Assembly (NCBI GenBank): GCA_002409625.1
Contig: DHNY01000016.1
Span: forward strand, 51,039-115,038
Source of the DNA: Anaerolineaceae bacterium UBA5404
GTDB taxonomy: Bacteria > Chloroflexota > Anaerolineae > Anaerolineales > Anaerolineaceae
Length of the DNA: 64,000 bases
Direction of reading: 5' to 3'
A program made the position numbers and the translations under genes. Within the stretch, counting starts at the first letter, position 1, and the number at the start of each line of letters is the position of its first letter. Below the pieces are notes generated by a model. It saw only the letters and a program-made list of their open reading frames with translations. It was not told the origin of the DNA and searched no databases. Shown in pieces: positions 44,847-53,815 of this stretch.

Positions 44847-46214
44847 CTAACTAGATGGATTGTTGGTAGCTTCGATTATCACTTCATGTAGTTTCCTAAT
44901 AGTTGATTCCTTTTCTTTAATGGAGAGAGGAACACCAATCATAAAAAGTTTAAACTTCTTATCAGAAATGGGGTTGATTATTTCAGATACTTTAGCAAAA
45001 CTATGGTCACTAGGATAGCATAAAATCCCTACTTTAACCTTTTCAGTAGAAAAACTAGAGTATGAGAGTATTTGATGGAGATCATAGCGAAATTCAGTCT
45101 TCAACATGGAGCTCTGGGAATTAACATTGTATAAATGAGATTTATACTTAGAATCAATAATGACAGATATACCGTCTTTCAAAAAGATTCCATCTGGCTC
45201 TAAATATGCCAATTCCCACTTGCTTAATCTGTCAGACTTTACTGGAAACTGTGGGTTTGCTATAAAACTGCCCCCGACTTGTTTCGCGACAGCTTCGAAT
45301 AAAAACTGAACATATCGCTCAAAAATCTCTGAAAAATTTGCTCTCCAAGCTGTCGCATTGGATGTTGTTTTATTCAAGAATGCTTTTGCTAGAAGTTTGG
45401 TTTCTCTTAAAATCGGAAGATCCTGTGCATGGATTGAAATGCTTTTAGATGGAAACATCTGAACATGTTTCATGCAGCTTTGAATGAAATCGATTTTAGG
45501 TTTGATACCGCGAGCAATCTCGACAGGTATCCTCGTCTTTTTAATCTCAGCTAAACACAAATGAAAAACATATTTCATTGTTCTGTGGTCAAAATGATCT
45601 TCACTTAAGAAGTTTTTTCTAGATAGAAAACTAGTTCGCTCAGCAGGATCAAAGCTTCTTCTTGCATAATCAGTCCAGTCTATATTACCAACCGGATTGT
45701 CAGAAATAAGTTTTTTAGTCTGAAATTTATTCCACGCTTTTTGTTCAAGAATATAGAGCGATTGGACGAATCGTATTGCTTCTAGGTATGAAGGTATTGC
45801 AAATTGGTCTTTAGACCTTAATGGCAGGCTTGGAAGAACATCAACTTTTACAGAGCTTCTTAACAAACTCATGATCGAGATATATTCATCTTGCTTATTA
45901 TTGTTGATGAACCTAGGACTTACAATTAGGTCTCCGATTTGTGTTCCGTCATATGGGGAACGGAGTGGGATCCCGCCAATAAAATGGTTGGTTCTGAAAC
46001 AAAGCGTGGCTTGGTTTCCCATACCTTCTATGAGAGGTGTAGTACACAAAAAGTCTAACAATTCTCTATTTATACTCACAAACTTTTGTAGATGCTCAGA
46101 AACAAAGCGCTTGTCAGCTCCTTTGAACCATGTTTGGAGTAAATCTATCCCTCGGTAAACACGTGATTTTTCAGTTAAGCAAGGAATGTTTAAAAAGACA
46201 GTTAGGTTTTTCAT
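44847..46214 (-). CDS. mcrC: McrC-like nuclease subunit of a McrBC-type restriction system
   Basis: A 455-residue protein whose C-terminal half carries a PD-(D/E)xK nuclease: LEPDGIFLKDGISVIIDSKY followed by K. The N-terminal half, with ELLDFLCTTPLIEG, fits McrC/LlaJI.2 proteins. It joins McrB to cut modified or foreign DNA in a GTP-dependent way. Its ATG overlaps the mcrB TGA by 4 bp. Codons are AT-rich compared with neighbouring housekeeping genes, which suggests transfer. Confidence 0.85.
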   Translation of the reverse strand: MKNLTVFLNIPCLTEKSRVYRGIDLLQTWFKGADKRFVSEHLQKFVSINRELLDFLCTTPLIEGMGNQATLCFRTNHFIGGIPLRSPYDGTQIGDLIVSPRFINNNKQDEYISIMSLLRSSVKVDVLPSLPLRSKDQFAIPSYLEAIRFVQSLYILEQKAWNKFQTKKLISDNPVGNIDWTDYARRSFDPAERTSFLSRKNFLSEDHFDHRTMKYVFHLCLAEIKKTRIPVEIARGIKPKIDFIQSCMKHVQMFPSKSISIHAQDLPILRETKLLAKAFLNKTTSNATAWRANFSEIFERYVQFLFEAVAKQVGGSFIANPQFPVKSDRLSKWELAYLEPDGIFLKDGISVIIDSKYKSHLYNVNSQSSMLKTEFRYDLHQILSYSSFSTEKVKVGILCYPSDHSFAKVSEIINPISDKKFKLFMIGVPLSIKEKESTIRKLHEVIIEATNNPSS

Positions 46215-47608
46215 GTAAATAGCGAAAGACCTATATGATCTAAGAAAAACTGGTTTAAATCTTCAGCAGCACTTAACAATAACCCTTCATCTATATACTC
46301 CTTTATTAAAGGATAGAGCTCATAACGTATTCGAGCTTTCATTTCTTTGTCTGAATCAGCAAAAAAGTAGCTATGGCCAGGTTGCAAGTTTAATTCGAGA
46401 TCATTCGCATTCCAATTAAAAATGGTATCCATTGCGGAGAATGGTTCTATATAGAAATTGTCTGCGATGATAGGTTCTGGCTTTACTGGGATCCATGCAA
46501 ACCTCCTTCTCAATGCAAAATCTACGATTGCTAAACTTCTGTCTGCGGTATTCATAGTTCCTATAACATAAAAGTTTTCCGGAAGCTTATTAACTGCCAG
46601 AGTAGGAGTAAGGTTGTAGGTAACATCTGAAAAATCCTGCTTATGCTCAAAGAGGTAAAATGCTGGACCTAAGACATGAGAAAGGTTTGCTCGATTAATT
46701 TCATCAATAATAAGTAATACATTTGTGTTTTCATTTTTTAAGGCATATTCTATAGCTTCTGTGAGAATCCCATTGTTAGAACGATATTGAAGTTCACCGG
46801 CTTCTAAATCTGGTTCTATGCCATAGACAAAACTAGCATAACTTGTTTCAGCATGAAATTGAACAAAAAACGGTTTTGCACTTAAAAGACCACAAAGTTT
46901 TTTAGCCAACCTCGTCTTACCAGTGCCTGGAGGTCCATATAGTACCAAGTATTTTCTGTTTTTTATCAAATCAACCAATTCTATATCGGGTAAATTTCGC
47001 TCCTCATAAGAATAATCACTTAAGATTCCATCTATTGCTTTGCGGTGCTTATTGTTTGTAGGCCATTCGCGTAACTTAGCATAAGCTGCTACAAAAGCAG
47101 ATATAGCTTTTCTGCCATCACTACTATTTGGGTTTTGCAAAATTTGACACGCCGGTAGAAGAGAAGAATATGTTTTAATGGTATTTTGAAGGTGGACTAA
47201 ATCAGCTCGTGAACGAAAAGATTTTGGAAGTTGGGATTCGATGTCAGAAAAATCAGATTTATAGTAACCATCATGATTAATTATTGTGGAAAAAAGTCGG
47301 CGAACACCTGGACGTTTGGAAAGATCATAATCGTCTTTGAAACCACTTGAACCGACGCCTAAACAGATTAACCAAGGCAAGTGGTCATCTTTGCTAGGGA
47401 AAATTACTAAAGAGAAATCGTGGTACCTACCAGATGACTCTTCACGCGGAGAGATGAAACCTAAAAATGCACCGTTGTCGTTTAGTGCGTCAGCTCCTAC
47501 GTTGTAACGTAAAATAAACGATGCTTTATCACCTTCAGTTTTAGCACCAAATCGTTCAGCTTCCGATATAATGAACTTTTTTATGTCTTCTATTGTATTA
47601 TTTGACAT
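46211..47608 (-). CDS. mcrB: McrB-like AAA+ GTPase subunit
   Basis: A 465-residue motor protein. Residues 30-120 resemble the DNA-binding DUF3578/MrcB-type domain (SGRYHDFSLVIFPSKDDHLP). The AAA+ part has Walker A GPPGTGKT near 225-232, Walker B LLIIDEINRANLSHVLG and the McrB signature GTMNTADRSLAIVDFALRRR. GGAG precedes the ATG by 7 bp. It is coupled to mcrC, and a small inverted repeat lies about 55 bp upstream. Confidence 0.9.
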   Translation of the reverse strand: MSNNTIEDIKKFIISEAERFGAKTEGDKASFILRYNVGADALNDNGAFLGFISPREESSGRYHDFSLVIFPSKDDHLPWLICLGVGSSGFKDDYDLSKRPGVRRLFSTIINHDGYYKSDFSDIESQLPKSFRSRADLVHLQNTIKTYSSLLPACQILQNPNSSDGRKAISAFVAAYAKLREWPTNNKHRKAIDGILSDYSYEERNLPDIELVDLIKNRKYLVLYGPPGTGKTRLAKKLCGLLSAKPFFVQFHAETSYASFVYGIEPDLEAGELQYRSNNGILTEAIEYALKNENTNVLLIIDEINRANLSHVLGPAFYLFEHKQDFSDVTYNLTPTLAVNKLPENFYVIGTMNTADRSLAIVDFALRRRFAWIPVKPEPIIADNFYIEPFSAMDTIFNWNANDLELNLQPGHSYFFADSDKEMKARIRYELYPLIKEYIDEGLLLSAAEDLNQFFLDHIGLSLFT

Positions 47609-47662
47609 GATATTCTCCAGTCAGGTTTAACAAAATACTTTTCAAACCAGTACTTTATTCAC

Positions 47663-47685
47663 TCTCCTAAAAAGCATTTAGGAGA
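47663..47685 (-). promoter_or_regulatory. Inverted repeat upstream of mcrBC
   Basis: Perfect 9-bp arms TCTCCTAAA / TTTAGGAGA with a 5-base loop, about 55 bp before the mcrB ATG. It could be an operator or a leader hairpin. Confidence 0.4.
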
Positions 47686-47808
47686 ATATTAATCATAATA
47701 GATACGCAATAACTAATGTTTTCAAGGCTACAATTCAATCATTTATAACTGTTCTATCAAATTGTACCTCAGGTTATTGGTAACCGATTGTCTTTATCCG
47801 ATAGAAGT

Positions 47809-48813
47809 TTATTCTTTTAGGTGATTGTGCTTATGCTTCCTTGTATCAAATAAATGATGGTGTTTGTGACTATGTGTGTAGGTTTGTGGTGTGGCAGAAG
47901 CGCTTGATGGGCCAATTATCGTATGGCTATGTTCATGGCTGTGCGTTTTAGTAAGCGTATCCAGAGTGACCAGCGCACTTCCCAGAAACATTAATACCAA
48001 TGCTAACACATACTGCAAGCCGATTGATTCCTTAAGAAAAATGAAGGAAAGCAGCGCACCAACAAAAGGCGCAATCGCATACCAGGCACTTGTTTTTGCC
48101 GCGCCAATCACATGTTGGGCTTTGATGTAGAAAAAAATGCTTAATCCATAGGCGACATAACCCAGGGCTAAAACGATGAGGACTGTTCCAATTTTTGGAA
48201 AAGTGTTGCCGCTTAGCAAAGCAATAATCAGTGCACCGAATCCTGAAAAGAGACCTTTAATGGTTACTATTTCATAGGTGTTTTTGTGACTTATTTTTCG
48301 GGTAAAGTTGTTTTCAAGACCCCAGCAGATGGCAGCAGCCAGAACCAAAAGCGAACCCCATGAAAATTTGAAGCCTGCCAGCCCTTCAAAGCTAAGAATC
48401 ATACTGGATAGGGTGATGAATAGGAGCGCAAGCCACAGTGTTTTGCTAATGTGTTCTTTGAATAGTGCTAAGGCGATGGTCGCAGTGGCAACAATTTCAA
48501 AGTTGTTGAGCAGCGCAGCGTTCGCGGCGCTGGTCAAGCGCAAACCGAGCATCAAGAAAATAGGCGCGGCTATATCCAAAAGCACCATGCCAAGAGTGTA
48601 AGGCAGGTCTGCTTTGTCCAATCGTTCGCCTTGACGCGCTTCTTTTGATAATAAAAACATCAGACCTATGCCAAGTCCGGCGCCGATGTACAAAAAAGCC
48701 GCCATCATCATGGGTGATACAGATTCTAAAAGAACTTTTGAAGCGGGCATGCTGATTGCATATAAAACCGCAGCCAAAATGGCAAAAAGGGTAGCGATAA
48801 TGGGTTTGTTCAT
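47809..48813 (-). CDS. EamA-family (DMT) permease with His-rich C-terminal tail
   Basis: A 334-residue permease with ten predicted helices in two EamA repeats (PVLIGR-like ends absent; LLNNFEIVATATIALALFKE and SAWYAIAPFVGALLSFIFLK mark the two halves). After the last helix comes a 45-residue soluble tail with many histidines (HSHEHSHTI, then THSHKHHHLF and RKHKHNH), as in some nickel, cobalt or zinc transport proteins. The usual DMT substrates are metabolites; the tail hints at metal binding. The start lacks a clear ribosome binding site. Confidence 0.85.
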   Translation of the reverse strand: MNKPIIATLFAILAAVLYAISMPASKVLLESVSPMMMAAFLYIGAGLGIGLMFLLSKEARQGERLDKADLPYTLGMVLLDIAAPIFLMLGLRLTSAANAALLNNFEIVATATIALALFKEHISKTLWLALLFITLSSMILSFEGLAGFKFSWGSLLVLAAAICWGLENNFTRKISHKNTYEIVTIKGLFSGFGALIIALLSGNTFPKIGTVLIVLALGYVAYGLSIFFYIKAQHVIGAAKTSAWYAIAPFVGALLSFIFLKESIGLQYVLALVLMFLGSALVTLDTLTKTHSHEHSHTIIGPSSASATPQTYTHSHKHHHLFDTRKHKHNHLKE

Positions 48814-48874
48814 GATGACTTCATTATAAGAGGATGTTGGTGGAAATCAGGCGCCCGTCTAAGATTTAGTGGCT

Positions 48875-49234
48875 TTATTTCCGCTTGGACATATGCAAAA
48901 TGTGCCAGGTGACAGCGATGCCAACCAGGATAAGCAGTAAAGCCCAGTAGCTTTTGATCAAAATCATGGATAAAATGAGCGTTCCCCATAACCAGCTGAG
49001 GCTAACAATAACATTTTTTCGGGGTAATCCAACCCGCTTTTGGTAGTTTTCGTAATGCTCACGGAAAAACTTAATTTTCATGATCTGGGATTGGATTTTA
49101 GGGTTAACTGAAAAACACGCCGCGGCGACTAAAACAAAAGGCGTTGTTGGCCATATCGGTAAGAATAAGCCGATGAACCCGAGGGCAAGGAAAACAAAGC
49201 CCAGACCAGTGAATAAAATTACTTTGAGTTGCAT
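48875..49234 (-). CDS. DUF454 (YbaN-like) inner membrane protein
   Basis: A 119-residue protein with three hydrophobic segments. The DUF454 signature GFIGLFLPIWPTTPFVLVAA followed by ACF is exact in style, with a basic middle loop (FREHYENYQKRVGLPRKN). The function of the family is unknown. The start lacks a ribosome binding site. The gene is 61 bp before the EamA gene on the same strand and may share its transcript. Confidence 0.9.
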   Translation of the reverse strand: MQLKVILFTGLGFVFLALGFIGLFLPIWPTTPFVLVAAACFSVNPKIQSQIMKIKFFREHYENYQKRVGLPRKNVIVSLSWLWGTLILSMILIKSYWALLLILVGIAVTWHILHMSKRK

Positions 49235-49355
49235 TTTTTTATTTACTTTGTAAATCAGTAAAGGTTATACCCTTAAATGCGAAAAATTTATAGCACAAGG
49301 TTAATCCTTTGCCTGTCAGACCAGTTTACAGGGTGCTTTTGCTTTAAAACAGGGT

Positions 49356-49883
49356 TTAAAGTTCCTCAATCATGCTTTGTATCCACTCAAGCGCAACGCC
49401 ATGCGACAAAATCCCATAATCCAGTGGCGCGCGTTGGTAGCGAAAGGTGCTAAGCGCCTGAATTTCAGTGGGCAGGCTATCCAGTTCATCTTTGATAGCC
49501 AGCAGCGCTCCTTGAGAGGCAGCAACTTTTGCGGACATATCTTCCAAAATAAGTTTCTTTTGCTGTGGATCCTCAACTAAGCCCAAGAAATAGGTTTTTG
49601 CCATAACGGTTTCTTCCAAACGCCTGTCCGAAAGAGGGCTGAGCATCCACTCAAAAAAGGCAGCGATGCCAGATTGGGTGATGCTATACAGCTTAACACG
49701 TCTTCCGTTCTGCTTTAGCCATTCAAATTGAATATGTCCTTGTTCAAGCAAGTTTTTTAGGGCGGCTTGTAAACTGCCCAGGCTGTCACTGTAAAAGAGG
49801 GATATGCCCGCAGAAAACTGTTTGCGCAAGCCATAAATGCTTAATGGCTCGAACATTAATAAACCCAGTACAACAAATATCAT
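49356..49883 (-). CDS. PadR-family transcriptional regulator
   Basis: A 175-residue repressor: the N-terminal winged helix (FVVLGLLMFEPLSIYGLRKQ, then GSLQAALKNLLEQGHIQF) and the C-terminal helical dimer region are typical of PadR with the longer VirR-like tail. It is divergent from a CPBP protease gene with a palindrome between them, so it probably controls both. AGAAGGG precedes the ATG. Confidence 0.88.
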   Translation of the reverse strand: MIFVVLGLLMFEPLSIYGLRKQFSAGISLFYSDSLGSLQAALKNLLEQGHIQFEWLKQNGRRVKLYSITQSGIAAFFEWMLSPLSDRRLEETVMAKTYFLGLVEDPQQKKLILEDMSAKVAASQGALLAIKDELDSLPTEIQALSTFRYQRAPLDYGILSHGVALEWIQSMIEEL

Positions 49884-49934
49884 TGTGTAAGCCCTTCTCT
49901 TGACTTTGTGTTTTGCTTTGCGTAAAATCAGCGC

Positions 49935-49953
49935 ATATTACTAATAGTAATAT
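49935..49953. promoter_or_regulatory. Probable PadR operator
   Basis: A perfect palindrome ATATTAC-TAATA-GTAATAT lies midway between the divergent PadR and CPBP genes. PadR proteins typically bind such ATGT/ATTA-type dyads. Confidence 0.65.
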
Positions 49954-49989
49954 AGAACACTCAGAATTGCAAGCTAAAAGGAGCTTATT

Positions 49990-50709
49990 ATGTTGAAACA
50001 TTGGAGAATTGCCGCCGTCGTCATCCTGACTTTTGTCGCCACCTGGCTTTTGTTCGTTTTTATGAAGACGCCTTTGTTTAATATCACCGCCTTTGACAAA
50101 GAAATCATGAACTTTTTCACCAGCTATCAGCTGTCAACCATTTTGATTAGCATCAGCTTAGTGGTTCTGCTGTATTTTTTGGCAGATAAAACCAAGTTGA
50201 GCCTCTTGAACCTCCACAAAATTGATGGTCCGGTTCGCCCAGCGCCATGGATCGGTCTAAAGCCAAAAGAAGGCGAAGGCTGGAAGGTGATTGGCTTGAC
50301 CATCGGTGGCACCATTCTATTGGTCAACGCGATTGTGGTCTACTTTCAGGTGGCTGCCAAGAGCGGGCTGTCTATACGTTTTTTTCCTGAAGTGCCGATG
50401 ATTATTCTCTTAGCCTTGATGAATTCCTTTACTGAAGAGGTCATCTACCGCTTGTCTTATACCACCATCATTGCCAATGAGAACCTCGATCGAAAAATCT
50501 CAGAATTCCTTGGTGCGATCGTTTTTGGCGGAATTCACTTCTTTGGTATCGCGCCGAATGGTATTTTTGGGGCGATTATGTCGGGCTTTATCGGATGGTT
50601 TCTGGCAAAGTCGATCAATGAGACCAAAGGCTTTTTCTGGGCATGGCTTATTCACTTTGCGGTGGATGTGGTAATTTTGTTCTTCCTGTTCATGAGCAAG
50701 GGAGCGTGA
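49990..50709 (+). CDS. CPBP-family intramembrane glutamic endopeptidase
   Basis: A 239-residue membrane protein with motif 1 FTEEVIYRLSY (Glu-Glu and Arg), motif 2 FGGIHFFGIA (His) and motif 3 LIHFAVDVV (His, Asp in place of the more common Asn). AAAAGGAGC precedes the ATG. It diverges from a PadR regulator and is likely induced through it. The family includes prenyl-protein peptidases and bacteriocin immunity proteins; no bacteriocin gene is visible. Confidence 0.9.
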   Translation: MLKHWRIAAVVILTFVATWLLFVFMKTPLFNITAFDKEIMNFFTSYQLSTILISISLVVLLYFLADKTKLSLLNLHKIDGPVRPAPWIGLKPKEGEGWKVIGLTIGGTILLVNAIVVYFQVAAKSGLSIRFFPEVPMIILLALMNSFTEEVIYRLSYTTIIANENLDRKISEFLGAIVFGGIHFFGIAPNGIFGAIMSGFIGWFLAKSINETKGFFWAWLIHFAVDVVILFFLFMSKGA

Positions 50710-50776
50710 TGCAAAGAAAACCCGCATTGTGGACTTTTATTCTCTAAGTAAAAAAGAAAAGACCCACCCCTTTAAT

Positions 50777-50856
50777 CCCCTCCCACCGCTAAGTACTGCA
50801 CCAAAACGTTCGTGACCTAAAAATGAGAACAATGTGCAGTACTTATGCTGGAGGGG
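50777..50856. repeat. 80-bp inverted-repeat element
   Basis: Outer arms CCCCTCC / GGAGGGG (50777-50783 and 50850-50856) and inner perfect 11-bp arms AAGTACTGCAC / GTGCAGTACTT (50791-50801 and 50834-50844). It is the only notable structure in the gap 50710-50914. It could be a miniature mobile element or a large hairpin. Confidence 0.6.
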
Positions 50857-50914
50857 AGGAATGAAACCGTTCGTGCTTTGCAATTTCAGATAATCTAACT
50901 TCTGCTGGATATGG

Positions 50915-52555
50915 TTATTGCTTTAAATCAATCCATTGTGTTTGGCTGGAATCATCCAGGTGCAATGCTGAATCGCAAATGTCCAAAATGGATTTGCGAT
51001 GGGTGATGGCAATGAAAATACAAGGATATTCTTTGAGGAAATCATCCATTGCCTGGATAATCTGCTTTTCCATACTCTCGTCCAGGGAAGCGGTTGGCTC
51101 ATCATAAATCAATAAAGAGGGCATCCGATACATAGAACGGGCAATGCCTAAGCGCTGGCGTTCGCCACCGGAAAGCTCCCGCAGGTCTTTGACTTTTCGG
51201 TTGAGCACATCGTCTAACCTTAGTTTTTGGAACATTTCAATCGGAAAGTTCGGGTTCTCACGGCTAAAGGTGATGTTATCCTCGACCGATTCAGAAAAAA
51301 GGAATATCTCCTGAGGCATATAAGCGCATTGATTGAGGTAAGCTTGGCTGTCTAAGTTCTGCAAAGGCACGCCATTAATACGTAGCTCACCCCGGTCAGG
51401 TTTGATGATGCCCAACAGCAACATGGCAAGGGTGCTTTTGCCAGAGCCACTTTCGCCGGTAATCGCTAATCGCGAGCCGGTTTTTAAAGTCAGCGAGAGA
51501 TTCTCGATAATCACTTTTGATTCATCATAGGCAAAGCTAAGTTTGTTTAAGCTGATTTCCTCAATTGCCTGGATGGTCTGTTTGACATGCTTATCATCTT
51601 CGATGGCTGTTTCACGAATAAAAGTTTGCAAGCGCGGAAAAGCGGCGAGGGCTTGCTGGCGAATGCGGTTGAGACCTGCAAGGGTATACACAGGCTCGAT
51701 AATCCAGTGATTAAAGGAGTAAAAGATCAAGAGCACGCCAAGCGTAATCTGCTTGCTCACGATAAAGTAGGCGCCAACACCCAGGATGAGAATGGGAATG
51801 AGAGCGTAAAAGAAGTTGAGCAGGGCACTGTCTAGCGAGTTGAAACGCTGAACACGGGTTTTGGATTTTAGATAAGTTTTGAGGCTTTTGCCAAAACGGG
51901 CGATGAAATAATCCTCTTCCACATTGATTTTGATGGTTTCAAAACCGTCCATGGCTTCCTGAGCCTGGTTCATGACCTCGGAATAGCTGGCGAGTTCTTC
52001 ATTTATCAGCGGGCGGATTTTTTTGTTGATGAGCAGATAGATGCTAAGGTAAACGATGAAAACAGCAGCCAAAACGCCAGTAAGTGGGAGGCTGAGCGTG
52101 ATGCAAATGGTGTAAATGGCAATAATGCGGATAAAAACAATGACGGTATCAGGGATCTGGTAAATCATGTACTTGGCGTAAAGTTCACTGTCATTGAGGA
52201 TTTTGTTGAGCATGTCGCCAACATGGCCACGTTCTAAGACCGAGGCGGGTTGGTTCAAGGCAAGTGCCAGCACGTGTTCGCGCATCAGGTTGATGCCAGT
52301 GTAAAGCGCTTTTGAAAAGAGATAATCTTTAAGGTAAAAAACCACAAAATCCAACAAAGATACGACAATCAGGATGATTGTTAGTTGGGTGACGGTGTTA
52401 AATTCGGTTCCATGACCAACCTGATTGATGACATCCAAGAGGCGTCCAATTAGCACCGGTTGTGCGAGTGAAAGGGCGATGGAAAAGAGTTGCATAATGA
52501 AAGCGATGACGCGTAAGGGCGTGATTGGTTTGAGGATGCTTTTAAAATCGGTCAT
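50915..52555 (-). CDS. ABC transporter, fused permease and ATPase (exporter type)
   Basis: A 546-residue half transporter. Residues 1-310 hold six membrane helices; residues 325-546 the ATPase with Walker A ITGESGSGKSTLAM, signature ELSGGERQRLGIARS and Walker B LLIYDEPTASLD. It should work as a homodimer exporting a peptide, lipid or drug. The gene starts 44 bp beyond the stop of an Imm-5-like immunity protein gene on the same strand, which raises the option of antimicrobial peptide export or self-protection. Confidence 0.93.
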   Translation of the reverse strand: MTDFKSILKPITPLRVIAFIMQLFSIALSLAQPVLIGRLLDVINQVGHGTEFNTVTQLTIILIVVSLLDFVVFYLKDYLFSKALYTGINLMREHVLALALNQPASVLERGHVGDMLNKILNDSELYAKYMIYQIPDTVIVFIRIIAIYTICITLSLPLTGVLAAVFIVYLSIYLLINKKIRPLINEELASYSEVMNQAQEAMDGFETIKINVEEDYFIARFGKSLKTYLKSKTRVQRFNSLDSALLNFFYALIPILILGVGAYFIVSKQITLGVLLIFYSFNHWIIEPVYTLAGLNRIRQQALAAFPRLQTFIRETAIEDDKHVKQTIQAIEEISLNKLSFAYDESKVIIENLSLTLKTGSRLAITGESGSGKSTLAMLLLGIIKPDRGELRINGVPLQNLDSQAYLNQCAYMPQEIFLFSESVEDNITFSRENPNFPIEMFQKLRLDDVLNRKVKDLRELSGGERQRLGIARSMYRMPSLLIYDEPTASLDESMEKQIIQAMDDFLKEYPCIFIAITHRKSILDICDSALHLDDSSQTQWIDLKQ

Positions 52556-52599
52556 TATGCTTGGCTCTTTTCACTTGTCATTGGTTAGTTTTAAATGGT

Positions 52600-53127
52600 T
52601 TAACAGAACCATTCAATTTTAGCAGGATTTGGCTCGTTTTCCACGGCGATGGTTTGCAAAGCGCGGTGCATTTTCCAACATTCTTCCTCGGCTCTTTGCT
52701 CTAATTGATCCCATGGCGCGGTGATACCAAGCTCGTCGTAAGCTACGGCTAAAGCCCCGTAAAAAGCCAAGCCGATGCAATGGCGTGCGGAGTGAATGGT
52801 AGAGGCAGATTGTCCAATCGCGCGGGCGGCTCCTCGGGCTATTGGAAATTCTTCAGCTTCTTTTGCGGCAGCATGGCAAGCTAAAATAGCTGGCTTGGCT
52901 TGGGGAAGTTTTATCTCACCATCAAGCCATTGACGGGCGGCATGCAAACTTTCTTCTGGTCTGGAATCATTCGGAAAATCCTTTTGCCATAAAGGCAACA
53001 TGACCTCTCGCGAATAATTGATTGCCCAAGTCGCAAGGGTTCTTTTGCTTTGAGTTTCGATAAGCGCCATAAGTGCTTGGATGGCTGGCTTTTGCCAATC
53101 GCTAAGCATTTTTCTGATTTTTGCCAT
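52600..53127 (-). CDS. Imm-5-like putative immunity protein
   Basis: A 175-residue helical cytoplasmic protein. The patterns HAARQWLDGEIKLPQAKPAI and STIHSARHCIGLAFYGALAV match the Imm-5 family, proposed from genome context to protect against polymorphic toxins. No toxin gene is adjacent, so the present role is unclear. AAAGGA precedes the ATG. Confidence 0.75.
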   Translation of the reverse strand: MAKIRKMLSDWQKPAIQALMALIETQSKRTLATWAINYSREVMLPLWQKDFPNDSRPEESLHAARQWLDGEIKLPQAKPAILACHAAAKEAEEFPIARGAARAIGQSASTIHSARHCIGLAFYGALAVAYDELGITAPWDQLEQRAEEECWKMHRALQTIAVENEPNPAKIEWFC

Positions 53128-53376
53128 TGTGTTTGTCCTTTAGATTATCGGCATTTGGCAAGGTGAGGCAGTACTGTACCATTCATTTTAACCTTTTTTA
53201 GCCTCGGCATAAATAAGAAACCTTAATCTAATATTAGAAGGTTCTATTTTGCCCTAAATCGAGCAAAAAACCTTTCACGACCGGCTGAATTGGTCAGGTT
53301 AAAAGGTTATCATAATAATATGAAAACAATCATATAAATAGTGCTAAGTGAGATTTGGCGAAGGACACAAGATGAA
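53128..53376. other. Upstream region of the DUF488 gene
   Basis: Holds a dyad CTAATATTAG (53228-53237) nested inside CCTT...AAGG flanks and a second short hairpin around GACC/GGTC near 53280-53296. These may be regulatory; no promoter is placed with confidence. Confidence 0.35.
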
Positions 53377-53724
53377 ATGATACAACTTAAACGTGTCTAT
53401 GAACAACTATCAAAAACGGATGGCAAACTATACCTGGTTGAACGCCTTTGGCCGCGGGGAATCAAAAAGGAGGCTTTGGAACAAGCAGAATGGCTAAAGG
53501 ATGTTGCCCCGAGCACAGCTTTGAGAAAATGGTTTAATCACGAGATTGAAAAATGGGAAAGCTTTAAAGAAAAGTACAGCCAGGAACTTGATCAGAATCA
53601 AGAGGCATGGGCGCCTATTTTAGAAATGGCAAGAAAAATGAAGGTTACTTTGTTGTATTCCAGCCATGACACCGAGCACAATAACGCCCAGGTCCTGAAA
53701 GAATATCTGGAATCAAGGCTTTAG
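53377..53724 (+). CDS. DUF488-family (YeaO-like) protein
   Basis: A 115-residue cytoplasmic protein. LVERLWPRGIKKEALEQAEW and TLLYSSHDTEHNNAQVLKEY are the conserved start and end of DUF488/YeaO. The biochemical role is unknown. The ATG at 53377 has AAGGA 11 bp upstream; an in-frame GTG at 53341 has none. A ferredoxin-reductase-like gene follows after 91 bp on the same strand. Confidence 0.9.
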   Translation: MIQLKRVYEQLSKTDGKLYLVERLWPRGIKKEALEQAEWLKDVAPSTALRKWFNHEIEKWESFKEKYSQELDQNQEAWAPILEMARKMKVTLLYSSHDTEHNNAQVLKEYLESRL

Positions 53725-53815
53725 ATTGCTGGCAAGGCTTTCTTGCTCGAGGGGAACAGTTAAGAAAGCACTTTGAATCGACTCTTATCAGAGTTTAGAA
53801 GAAAGGATAAATGAG

